This document shows, piece by piece, positions 1-7,033 of a stretch of 52,206 nucleotides of DNA. Source of the DNA: DATJHM01 sp035493895 (lineage in GTDB: Bacteria > Chloroflexota > Ktedonobacteria > Ktedonobacterales > Ktedonobacteraceae); contig DATJHM010000075.1 in assembly GCA_035493895.1 (NCBI GenBank), positions 1-52,206 of the forward strand, written 5' to 3'. The notes under the pieces are model-generated. The model saw nothing but the letters and a program-made list of their open reading frames with translations, was not told the DNA's origin and did no database searches. Each line of letters opens with the position of its first letter. The stretch's first letter is position 1. The translations under genes were made by a program, and so were the position numbers.

Positions 1-80
1 CCATAAAATGAATTGAGAAGCATCAATAAACCCTCTTTGGTGGCGTCAAGGGATGATGCAAAAAAAAGATGGACACCTGA

Positions 81-239
81 TGGTCTCTGTTATGGTGGGC
101 CAAAGGAGCCTCCTTTGGTACCTGGTGTAGTTTTGATGCCGAGTCCCTGGTGGGCGCAGGAGTCGCCTCCACCCTGGCGTATCTCTCCTCCATCGAGCAG
201 AAATGGGCTGAAGAGGCAAGAACATATAATGAAGAGTGA
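81..239 (+). other. possible 3' remnant of a coding region
   Basis: This frame has no start codon but stays open from the stop at 78 to a TGA at 237. It reads like the helical end of a real protein (...DAESLVGAGVASTLAYLSS, then a charged KWAEEARTYNEE tail). The overlapping frame that does start with ATG is rich in Pro and Trp and looks like a shadow. Nothing identifies a family. It may be a decayed gene or the end of one disrupted near the window edge. The rest of positions 1-328 shows nothing recognisable. Confidence 0.2.
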
Positions 240-328
240 CGAAAACTTTCCCTATTTACCACTTAAAAAATGAGGCACTTGGTACTATTATTTTTATTGT
301 TTAGAAGAATAATGATACGAGGGAAAGA

Positions 329-1531
329 ATGTTTACAAGAATAGAGAAAAAACTTAAATTATCAAAAGAAACATCAACTGTATCAAAAGAAACATTAGCT
401 AAGTCTGATATTAATCGCCTGAGTCAACAAGACCATCGGACCGATTCGACTGTGAATAGCCGTGCTCATGAGTTACCCAAATTGAATGACAGAACGCTTT
501 CCAAAAGAGAGAATTTTTTCCCAAAAATTTCAGATCGTCTGCTGGGAACGAGTGATCATCAGAGGGAAACTCGCAAGTTAATACCAGTCGGCCTGTATCG
601 GCAGCTTATTCAAGATATGGGCAAGGAGGCAAGATCTACCCAGGATAAAGATTTATCCTGGAAGAAGCTAAATGGATGGCAAGAGACCCTATCTAAAGTT
701 GAAGAGAAAATTAAGGAGCATCGCCTTTTTAGAGAAGGGCATAGAGAGGGTCTGACTAAAATTACCGAAACAATCGAGTCTCGAAGACTCGAATATTCTA
801 GAAAGCAGTATGATAAGCGATATGCCGATGAAGTTCATCCTGTGAATGATGTGGATCCTGCGATTGATAAATTCCTCAAAAAAGATGGGATAAACAAAGA
901 AGATGCATATTTTATAAGAACAGAAGTGAAAGACATAAGACCAGAGTATTATGATGAAAAAAATGCATATTGGGAAAAAGATAAGGAAAATGCTGATACA
1001 GAATATCCAAATAAGGATTCAAAGATAAATTTTGAACAGGCGTGCTATAGAAACTATATCGCTTTGCGCAATATAGGAGGTAAGACCATAGTTGATGTCT
1101 TTGTTACTGAGGTTTGGAGAGATCGGGATAAGGCAAAGAATATAAAAAGTGAGGCATTCAATAATTCAGAAATGCTCGTCAATCAAGTATTTAGCGCCAT
1201 ACACGAAGCTGAGAGCCAGGGGAAGACGATAAATCGCGCACAACTCAAACTCAGGAGCATGACGAGTTGCATTGTTTCAAATCCCAAGTCTACGGAAGTG
1301 GCGAGAAAATGGGTTCCGGAAGGTGAAGAGAGAACTTTTGAGCCCGGAAGTGAGGCACGGAAAGAAATCCTCGAAACGCCAAATTGTCGATCATTTGAAT
1401 ATATGCCAAAGCAGTATCGCCATTTATTTGGCAATGTGGAATCGGGGTCAATGCATGTAGTCCGCTATGAAGACACGGATTATGGTTATGGACAGGTTGA
1501 TGACAGGCAAATCATGTTCAGGGAGGGATAG
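329..1531 (+). CDS. orphan, highly charged 400-residue protein
   Basis: No family is recognised. The ATG follows a GAGGGAAAG ribosome-binding site. The protein is hydrophilic, with no signal peptide or membrane segment. Residues 1-90 are Lys/Ser/Thr/Arg-rich and probably disordered. A helical charged middle follows (around 110-165, KVEEKIKEH-type heptads), then an acidic Asp/Tyr-rich part (around 185-235). A more globular C-terminal third contains YRNYIALRNIGGKTIVDVFVT-like strands and a Cys near residue 313. The first kilobase is visibly more AT-rich than the housekeeping genes further on. Its neighbours are a broken MazG-like gene and DUF4291, which suggests recently acquired accessory DNA. 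It could be an effector- or toxin-like protein, but no catalytic motif supports that. Confidence 0.7.
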   Translation: MFTRIEKKLKLSKETSTVSKETLAKSDINRLSQQDHRTDSTVNSRAHELPKLNDRTLSKRENFFPKISDRLLGTSDHQRETRKLIPVGLYRQLIQDMGKEARSTQDKDLSWKKLNGWQETLSKVEEKIKEHRLFREGHREGLTKITETIESRRLEYSRKQYDKRYADEVHPVNDVDPAIDKFLKKDGINKEDAYFIRTEVKDIRPEYYDEKNAYWEKDKENADTEYPNKDSKINFEQACYRNYIALRNIGGKTIVDVFVTEVWRDRDKAKNIKSEAFNNSEMLVNQVFSAIHEAESQGKTINRAQLKLRSMTSCIVSNPKSTEVARKWVPEGEERTFEPGSEARKEILETPNCRSFEYMPKQYRHLFGNVESGSMHVVRYEDTDYGYGQVDDRQIMFREG

Positions 1532-1572
1532 TTGCAGGCTTGATCATTGGCTTGCTCGTTGCACGCTTTAAG

Positions 1573-1806
1573 CTAGACCCGCTGTGCCGTGCTACAAAGA
1601 TGCCATCTAAGCAGAGCAAGCCCAGCCCCACTTGGGAGTCGTGCTTTCCCTGAATGCATAAGATACGACTGCGTAAGTTCGCCAACTTCTTCCTGCAATT
1701 TTAAGACAAACCAGGTGGCATCCCGCTCGATATTGAATTTTTCGGCATAAAGTTGTGAAGCTTGTTCAAGTTCGTGTGATAGTTGTGATAACGATTTTGT
1801 CTCCAT
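1573..1806 (-). pseudogene. truncated MazG-like nucleotide pyrophosphohydrolase
   Basis: From the ATG at 1806, preceded by GAAAGAAAGG, the reading frame gives 77 residues. About 50 of these resemble the first helices of MazG-like all-alpha NTP pyrophosphohydrolases: a WFVLKLQEEVGEL segment carries the EExxE-type start of the metal-binding site, followed by YLMHSGKAR. Family members normally continue with a second acidic ExxD helix (ADVLCHVLLLA-like). Here the frame switches after GKAR to an unrelated tail (LPSGAGLALLRWHLC) and stops, so the second half of the active site is missing. It is probably an inactive 5' fragment joined to foreign DNA. The longer frame back to 1899 lacks a ribosome-binding site. 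Confidence 0.6.
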
Positions 1807-1980
1807 ATGCACGCCTTTCTTTCTCCTGTTTTCCGAGTTATTGGCATTTGGATTATATAATATACGGATGAGTTTTATTTGCATCATGGAAGAGTACATC
1901 GGGACTTAGTCAAAAGACGATGTTGATGTAGCCTTGATAGCTATATATATCACATGTTTTTTGTAGTAAGGATGAGCGTA

Positions 1981-2625
1981 ATGCAGCTTATTACCGAACC
2001 CTATCTTTCTCAGCTCGCCCGTTGGCCCACTGAGGGGAGGCACATCCTCGCGCAGTATGATGATGACTCAATTATTGTGTATCAGGCGTACCGGCCTGCA
2101 ATCGGTCATTTTGCCGCGCAGCATGGCTACTTCGGGCATGGTTTTTCGTTTGAGCGTATGACATGGCTCAAGCCGAATTTTTTATGGATGCAGCACAGAT
2201 CAGGTTGGAGCCGTAAGGAGAAGCAAGAAGTCACGCTGGCTGTTCGCTTGAAGCGTGCGGCCTTTGATACGATTCTGGCTCAGGCGATGCATTCTACCTA
2301 TGTCTCCGCAGTCTATCAAAGCGAAGAGGCATGGAAGCAGGCTGTGGAGACCTCCTCTGTGCGCCTGCAATGGGATCCGGATCACGCGCCCGACGGCAGC
2401 AAACTCGAGCGGCGTGCCATCCAGCTTGGTCTGCGTGGTCCTGTTCTGGCGCAATATGCTCGCGAATGGATTATCGATATCGAAGATATTACCGATTTTG
2501 TTCATCAGCAACACGAGCAGGTAAAAGCGCAGAATTATGCTCAATTCGCAACGCCGCGCGAGATGGTTTATCCCGTAAATGACACGATCGTTGCGCAAAA
2601 ATTAGGTTTCTCAGTATATCCTTAG
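1981..2625 (+). CDS. DUF4291 domain-containing protein
   Basis: The 214-residue protein matches the DUF4291 family across its length. Visible hallmarks are ILAQYDDDSIIVYQAYRP near the N-terminus, RMTWLKPNFLWMQHRSGW around residues 50-67, a conserved KQEVTLAVRLKRAAFDTIL helix, and a late RAIQLGLRGPVLAQYA block. The biochemical role of this family is unknown to me. Start choice: in-frame ATGs lie at 1954, 1972 and 1981. Only 1981 has a well-spaced ribosome-binding site (TAAGGA, about 8 nt), and family members begin close to this point. It is transcribed alone, in the accessory patch at the window's left end. Confidence 0.85.
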   Translation: MQLITEPYLSQLARWPTEGRHILAQYDDDSIIVYQAYRPAIGHFAAQHGYFGHGFSFERMTWLKPNFLWMQHRSGWSRKEKQEVTLAVRLKRAAFDTILAQAMHSTYVSAVYQSEEAWKQAVETSSVRLQWDPDHAPDGSKLERRAIQLGLRGPVLAQYAREWIIDIEDITDFVHQQHEQVKAQNYAQFATPREMVYPVNDTIVAQKLGFSVYP

Positions 2626-2742
2626 CGAGGGAGAGCAATCATGCCTGTGCAGGATGGAAGAGGGGCTTCACGAAAACAGAACTATCCCCAGAACCGAAAA
2701 TATAAGGATAGTTCTGCCTGCCTGATAGCCATACAGAAGTAA

Positions 2743-3534
2743 TTAGCTCCAGTCAGCGTTTGCTGGAGTGCGTCCCACAATACCATTAAGATTTGCTGGG
2801 GTAGCGTGGAACGTGAAAGAGTTGCCATTTTGAGGGGAGAGAAAGCCTCCCTTTTTGAGCACATTCGGGGCATCGGCCACTGCTTGTAAAAGGACTGTCT
2901 CAAACGCACGGTTGTTGGCGGGGCGCATGCCACCAATCGCACGACCGACGGCACGATGTTCGGCTTCGACTCCACCGATCTGGGCGGCGATCAATACCAG
3001 ATCTGGTCGCTTCCAGGTTGCGAACTCTTTTCCTGCCGCAAGATAAGCTGCAACGAAAACCGCTTCTAGTTGTTGCTGCACTTTGATAAAGTGATCGAAA
3101 TTTCTGAATGTATCCTGGCCAAAGGGAAAGCTGAACGTGTTCGTGAGCGCTTTGGCTCCCTGTTTCGCCAGAAAGCTCTGATGAACCTGTTCTTCTGCCA
3201 GCGCTGCCTGGATATCCGCAAGACCGTTCTGGCTAAGGTTCAGTTGTCTGGCATTCTTCACTGCCTGGGTGTAAAATACGACGCCCAATTCTTCGGCGGT
3301 AATCGCAATATTGAGGATGTTCGCGATCGCTTTGTTCGCAGCGTTCTGATCATTGTTATTATTGTGGTTAACGCTTTGCGCATGAGCGGCATCGGGCGCA
3401 TCTTGATGGGTTAAGACAAGACCTGTCGTGGCAACTCCTGCAATTGCTGCGACTCCAGCGACTCCGGTGATGGTTCCTTTGAGCATGGAACGACGTGAAG
3501 AACGGCGAGAGAGGTTTGTCTTTTGCAGTTTCAT
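2743..3534 (-). CDS. Tat-exported ferritin-like domain protein
   Basis: The first 55 residues form a twin-arginine signal. RRSSRRSMLKG is followed by a hydrophobic Ala/Gly/Val core and an AHA-type cleavage site near residues 50-52, so export in folded form is expected. The mature part begins with a short Asn-rich linker and then a four-helix ferritin-like domain (about 65-230). That domain has EELGVVFYTQAV, LAEEQVHQSF (ExxH), and GVEAEHRAVGRAIGG (ExxH-type) helices, which are plausible di-metal ligands. It resembles the Ferritin_2/desiccation-related family rather than storage ferritin. The gene is monocistronic, with AAGGAAA before the ATG. Two related operator-like repeats lie 73 and 199 bp upstream. 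It may act in metal handling or oxidative/desiccation stress outside the membrane (inference). Confidence 0.8.
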   Translation of the reverse strand: MKLQKTNLSRRSSRRSMLKGTITGVAGVAAIAGVATTGLVLTHQDAPDAAHAQSVNHNNNNDQNAANKAIANILNIAITAEELGVVFYTQAVKNARQLNLSQNGLADIQAALAEEQVHQSFLAKQGAKALTNTFSFPFGQDTFRNFDHFIKVQQQLEAVFVAAYLAAGKEFATWKRPDLVLIAAQIGGVEAEHRAVGRAIGGMRPANNRAFETVLLQAVADAPNVLKKGGFLSPQNGNSFTFHATPANLNGIVGRTPANADWS

Positions 3535-3606
3535 TGTATGTGTTTCCTTTTCTTTTTCAATCGTATGTTTCTACTACTAACACTATTCACGAGGCGCAGA
3601 TGGCGT

Positions 3607-3625
3607 ATTTACCGTTCTGGTAAAT
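3607..3625. promoter_or_regulatory. palindromic operator-like site, copy 1
   Basis: A perfect 7-bp inverted repeat, ATTTACC-N5-GGTAAAT, has the size and symmetry of a TetR/MarR-type operator. It is the left end of a 46-bp module (to about 3652) that recurs at 3733. The module also carries a following GTACCAGAAGTC half-site. It lies about 73 bp upstream of the ferritin-like gene's start. The regulator is not identifiable. Confidence 0.5.
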
Positions 3626-3732
3626 AGGTACCAGAAGTCATAACGGAAATAGGATACAACTGATACCATCTGCGCACGTGGTGTGCTATGCTAATTTCCC
3701 TTATATCAATTTTCACGAGCGGCGAAGTATCT

Positions 3733-3751
3733 ATTTACCAGATCGGTAGAA
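3733..3751. promoter_or_regulatory. operator-like site, copy 2
   Basis: ATTTACC-N5-GGTAGAA is an imperfect version of the site at 3607. Downstream, TACCGGAAGTC matches TACCAGAAGTC of copy 1. About 33 of 46 positions agree between the two modules. Their starts are exactly 126 bp apart, about twelve turns of B-DNA, so proteins bound at both sites would sit on the same face of the helix. Confidence 0.45.
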
Positions 3752-3784
3752 ATATACCGGAAGTCCTATAGAAAATAATACAAA

Positions 3785-3824
3785 GCAAAAAAACAGGCCA
3801 GAATGGAAACTGCATTCTGGCCTG
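3785..3824 (-). terminator. intrinsic terminator of the HTH gene
   Basis: A perfect 12-bp stem (CAGGCCAGAATG / CATTCTGGCCTG, 7-nt loop) lies at 3794-3824. On the minus strand it is followed directly by seven T residues (3787-3793). It sits about 78 nt downstream of the HTH gene that ends at 3902 and insulates the ferritin-like gene's promoter region. Confidence 0.85.
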
Positions 3825-3901
3825 AAGAAGATATTTTCTATTAGAAACAGAGAAATCCCTTTTATGGGTGGTAAAAAAGGGAAACCCTGTGTGAGACGAA
3901 A

Positions 3902-4177
3902 TCAGACATTGGGAACCCAGTCTGAGGCAGGAGGAAGCTCATCCGGAGGTGGCTCTTGTTTGGAGGTATTCATATTGGTTGCCCCATCACCACTCGGACG
4001 TAACTGTAACAACGCCTTGACATCTCGTAATTTATATAACCTCTGCCGTTTAATTCCTTGCTTGTAACTCTTCAGAACACCTCGGCTGACATAGGTATAT
4101 AACGTTGAGAGTTTGACACCAAGCAAAAATGAGGCTTCCTGCCCATCTACATAATGTTCGCCTTCTAACTCTATCAC
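3902..4177 (-). CDS. small MerR/excisionase-like HTH DNA-binding protein
   Basis: This 91-residue protein begins at GTG 4177, preceded by AGGAGG with 8-nt spacing. Residues 8-58 form a winged-helix module of the MerR/excisionase type: YVDGQEASFLLGVKLSTLYTYVSRGVLKSY, then a basic wing KRQRLYKLRDVKALL. The tail (60-91) is Pro/Glu-rich. This HTH resembles the DNA-binding domain fused to the N-terminus of some citrate synthase-like proteins. Here it is a separate gene, divergent from a citrate synthase, so autogenous and citrate-synthase regulation is the natural hypothesis. An oddity: an ATG-ACG-TGA two-codon frame lies between the ribosome-binding site and the GTG, its stop overlapping the start. 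Confidence 0.75.
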   Translation of the reverse strand: MIELEGEHYVDGQEASFLLGVKLSTLYTYVSRGVLKSYKQGIKRQRLYKLRDVKALLQLRPSGDGATNMNTSKQEPPPDELPPASDWVPNV

Positions 4178-4414
4178 GTCATGTTCCTCCTGGCTCTTGC
4201 GTCTATGTGAAGCATGCAGCCGGTATTACTCGCCCTGACCGCTGCTTATGTTGGGTTCCAAAAATTTTCTTGTAAGCTCAATAATAGAAAAATCGGGCGT
4301 TTTTGTCAATTCTACTCCAGAAAGTATGTAATGGGCTATATCTTTCTTTATCATCGCACAGGAGTCGAGAGAAATCAAGTAAAATCGTGTTACCACGAAT
4401 CCGATCGAGCTAAG

Positions 4415-4443
4415 TTGACATTCATGAGTATTGATGATACAAC
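4415..4443 (+). promoter_or_regulatory. sigma70-like promoter for citrate synthase
   Basis: TTGACA at 4415-4420, a 17-bp spacer, and TACAAC at 4438-4443. Transcription would begin near 4450, about 50 nt before the citrate synthase ATG. The 324-bp divergent region shared with the HTH gene holds no other feature I can support. Confidence 0.5.
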
Positions 4444-4501
4444 TAGTAGAGACTTGTTTCATGATGAATACTGTTTGGAAAAGCAAAGGAGCATATGTCA
4501 T

Positions 4502-5680
4502 ATGTCGAAGGCGATATCAGATACAGGAAGTACTCCACAGAAAGATATGCAAGATATACCTACTTCCAGCAAGGCCAACAAAGGGGGCTTAGAGGGCATC
4601 GTCGCAGCGACAACGGCGATTAGTAAGGTCGAAGGTACGGCTGGCCGCTTGATTTATCGCGGGTATACCATTCACGACCTGGCCCGTACGACAAGCTTCG
4701 AAGAAATTGTCCATCTGCTCTGGTTCGGCCATTTGCCCAATCAGCGAGAGCTATCTGAACTGCATGCTCACTTTGCTGCTGAGCGCACGCTTCCCGCAGA
4801 AGTGCTACAGGTGATTCAAGTCTTACCTGCACAGACGGAGCCAATGGATGTGCTGCGTACGGCCGTCTCAGCCTGGGGAGCGCTCTCTATCAAAGGGAAG
4901 CCAACGGTTGAGCAGGCTATTGCTCTGACGGCACGTTTCCCGCTGATCCTGGCTGCTTTCCATAGCCTGCGGACAGGCAAAGCGATACTGGAGTCACGAC
5001 CTGAGCTGAGCCATGCGGCAAACTATCTCTATCTACTCACCGGTCAGGAGCCCTCGCAAGAGCATGTGCAGGGGCTCAATTCCTATCTGGTCCTGCTTGC
5101 TGACCATGGTATGAATGCCTCGACCTTTACGGCCCGCGTTGTTGCCAGTACCGAGTCGGATATTGTCTCATCTATCGTTGCCGCTCTGGGCGCATTAAAG
5201 GGACCTTTGCACGGCGGCGCGCCTTCCAAGGTACAGGATATGCTCCATGCTATTGGAAGCGTCGATAATGCTGAACCCTGGCTGCGTAGTGCAATGGCTC
5301 GTGGCGAGCGCCTGATGGGCTTTGGCCATCGCGTCTACAAGACCGAGGACCCACGTGCGGAAGAACTGCGCGAGATGGCGCGTGTTGCCGATCCTCAAGG
5401 CTTTATGCTCTCTCGCCGTGTTGAAGAACTGGCGCTGGCCCTGCTGGAAGAGCAGAAGCCGGGTCGCCGTCTCTACACCAACGTCGAATATTATTCCGCG
5501 GCCTTAATGCACTCGGTTGGTCTTCCCGGTGACCTCTTCACTCCCACCTTTGCCGTCAGCCGTGTCGGTGGCTGGACCGCCCATGTGCTCGAACAAATAA
5601 ACAATAACCGCCTGATTCGTCCCGATGCCGATTACACCGGCCCGAACGAACAGCAATTTGTGCCGCTCAGTGCGCGCTGA
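4502..5680 (+). CDS. citrate synthase
   Basis: Condenses acetyl-CoA and oxaloacetate, the first step of the TCA cycle, whose succinate dehydrogenase is also in this window. The protein is 392 residues, the short bacterial citrate/2-methylcitrate synthase size. Catalytic landmarks are present: GALKGPLHGGAP (His near 237), MGFGHRVYKTEDPR (His near 275 and Asp near 281), NVEYYSAALMHSVGLP, and the C-terminal SRVGGWTAHVLEQ block. The ATG at 4502 has AAAGGAG ten nt upstream. The same frame is open back to 4214, but that part is unlike any citrate synthase. Residues 1-30 are a polar extension. Use of propionyl-CoA instead (methylcitrate synthase) cannot be excluded. No prp genes are adjacent. Confidence 0.93.
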   Translation: MSKAISDTGSTPQKDMQDIPTSSKANKGGLEGIVAATTAISKVEGTAGRLIYRGYTIHDLARTTSFEEIVHLLWFGHLPNQRELSELHAHFAAERTLPAEVLQVIQVLPAQTEPMDVLRTAVSAWGALSIKGKPTVEQAIALTARFPLILAAFHSLRTGKAILESRPELSHAANYLYLLTGQEPSQEHVQGLNSYLVLLADHGMNASTFTARVVASTESDIVSSIVAALGALKGPLHGGAPSKVQDMLHAIGSVDNAEPWLRSAMARGERLMGFGHRVYKTEDPRAEELREMARVADPQGFMLSRRVEELALALLEEQKPGRRLYTNVEYYSAALMHSVGLPGDLFTPTFAVSRVGGWTAHVLEQINNNRLIRPDADYTGPNEQQFVPLSAR

Positions 5681-5687
5681 TCTCTAG

Positions 5688-5723
5688 AAGGTGTGGGTCC
5701 TGTGGGCCCACACCTTTGTTTTT
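5688..5723 (+). terminator. intrinsic terminator after citrate synthase
   Basis: A 10-bp stem AAGGTGTGGG / CCCACACCTT (5688-5697 and 5707-5716) is followed by TGTTTTT. A second weaker hairpin (AGCCTTC / GAAGGCT, 5748-5774, followed by CTTTTG) lies just downstream. Confidence 0.85.
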
Positions 5724-5882
5724 CTGTCGCAAGTTGTGTCTGCATCAAGCCTTCTAGAGCAAAAACTGAAGGCTCTTTTGCGTTATGCGCATTTGCGTGC
5801 TTTATTTGCCCTGAAGAAGAGATCGCAAAGATGAATAGATAGATGTATCACTTTATTTTGAAGGAAAAGGGACTATTCTCCA

Positions 5883-6521
5883 ATGGACACAATACATGAA
5901 GCGCCTGGAGCCTGGAAGCTACTGAGTATCTGGGGTAAAATTGGTCTTCAGTCATTTGGAGGTGGGGCGACCACCACTCTGCTCATTCAACGGAACTTTA
6001 TCGATATCCATCATTGGATGACGATGGAGGATTTTACACAATACTGGAATCTATGCGTTTTTACTCCCGGTATCAATCTGGTCGCTCTCACTATCCTCAT
6101 CGGGCGTAAGCTTGCTGGCACCCGCGGTATCATTGCTTCGCTGGTCGGACTGCTGCTCCCAAGTGCTTTTATTACCTGTCTGCTTACCGCTGGCTTTCAG
6201 CTTATTCAAAGCAATCATTATGTTCAGGCTATGCTCAGAGGGATCATCCCTGCGACCGCAGGTGTGATGTTACTGGTTGGGCTCAATTTCTCATTTCCTT
6301 CGATCAAGCAAGCCTATCAGGAAGGTCTCATCAGTCTGGGTGCCAGCGTACTGATTATTCTGGCCTGCGCCTTTGCAATTATTGTTTTTCAGCTTTCGGT
6401 GATTCCTGTATTATTTGCTGCTGCTGTGATTGGCATGCTGGTCTTTACTTCGTGGCGGGTCAAGCATATTGTAGAGCAGGGGACTGTTCTGGAAGAGAAG
6501 GAGCAGCCGGTTCATGATTAA
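5883..6521 (+). CDS. chromate transporter, N-terminal half protein
   Basis: One half of a CHR-superfamily anion transporter (212 residues). It has the family's GLQSFGGG motif at about 20-27, the MTMEDFTQYWNLCVFTPGINLVALTILIGR block (the PGP-like signature of the first half), and about five membrane segments. Two-gene CHR transporters encode homologous halves that assemble as a pair. The downstream half overlaps this gene by 8 bp, so the two are translationally coupled. The ATG follows AAGGAAAAGGGA at about 10 nt. The substrate may be chromate or another oxyanion. The sulfite-oxidase-fold gene is 7 kb away and not linked. Confidence 0.85.
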   Translation: MDTIHEAPGAWKLLSIWGKIGLQSFGGGATTTLLIQRNFIDIHHWMTMEDFTQYWNLCVFTPGINLVALTILIGRKLAGTRGIIASLVGLLLPSAFITCLLTAGFQLIQSNHYVQAMLRGIIPATAGVMLLVGLNFSFPSIKQAYQEGLISLGASVLIILACAFAIIVFQLSVIPVLFAAAVIGMLVFTSWRVKHIVEQGTVLEEKEQPVHD

Positions 6522-7026
6522 TCCTTTGATCTATTTTCTGCTCTTTTTCAAGGCATCCCTCTTCTCTACGGGCGGGTTCAGCAATCTGCCCAGTCTGCAT
6601 CAGGACCTGATCGCGAATAGCTGGGCAACCGAGGCTGATTTTGCCGAATCGATTGCGCTCGGCCAGATCAGTCCTGGACCAAACGGCCTCTGGGTCGTCT
6701 GCCTCGGCTATTTGACGTATGGTTGGCTGGGTGGTTCGCTGGCATTACTTGCGCTTGTGCTTCCCGCTCTGCTCGTGCTCGCCGTTGCCGCTGGCTACAA
6801 AAAGATCGAGCACCAGCGCTGGGTGGCGGGCTTTATGCGTGGTGTCACGCTGGCGGTGGTTGGTGTGATGCTGACCGTCGTCTGGGCAATTATTAGCCAG
6901 CCAGAGGTGGATTGGAAGGGATATATTATTGGTGCCGCCGCCTTTGGTCTGGCTCTAACGCGTAAGGTGAATATCGTGCTCATTCTGGCTCTGGCCGGGG
7001 TGGCAGGATTTTTCTTGTATCGCTGA
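6514..7026 (+). CDS. chromate transporter, C-terminal half protein
   Basis: Second half of the split CHR transporter (170 residues). FKASLFSTGGFSNLPSL replaces the usual SFGGG loop. ALGQISPGPNGLWVVCLGYLTYG is the canonical PGP signature, followed by four to five hydrophobic helices. It starts inside the end of the previous gene, with GGAGCAGCCGG upstream. Its stop lies 7 bp from the end of the convergent rarA, leaving no room for a separate terminator. Confidence 0.85.
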   Translation: MINPLIYFLLFFKASLFSTGGFSNLPSLHQDLIANSWATEADFAESIALGQISPGPNGLWVVCLGYLTYGWLGGSLALLALVLPALLVLAVAAGYKKIEHQRWVAGFMRGVTLAVVGVMLTVVWAIISQPEVDWKGYIIGAAAFGLALTRKVNIVLILALAGVAGFFLYR

Positions 7027-7033
7027 GCGGGTC

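Noticed and set aside
13..273. 86-codon frame at the window start
   Set aside because: Pro/Trp-rich and in a different frame from the more protein-like stretch 81-239; no ribosome-binding site.
4214..4501. 96-codon N-terminal extension of citrate synthase
   Set aside because: It includes the promoter and the ribosome-binding site of the 4502 start and has no citrate synthase character.
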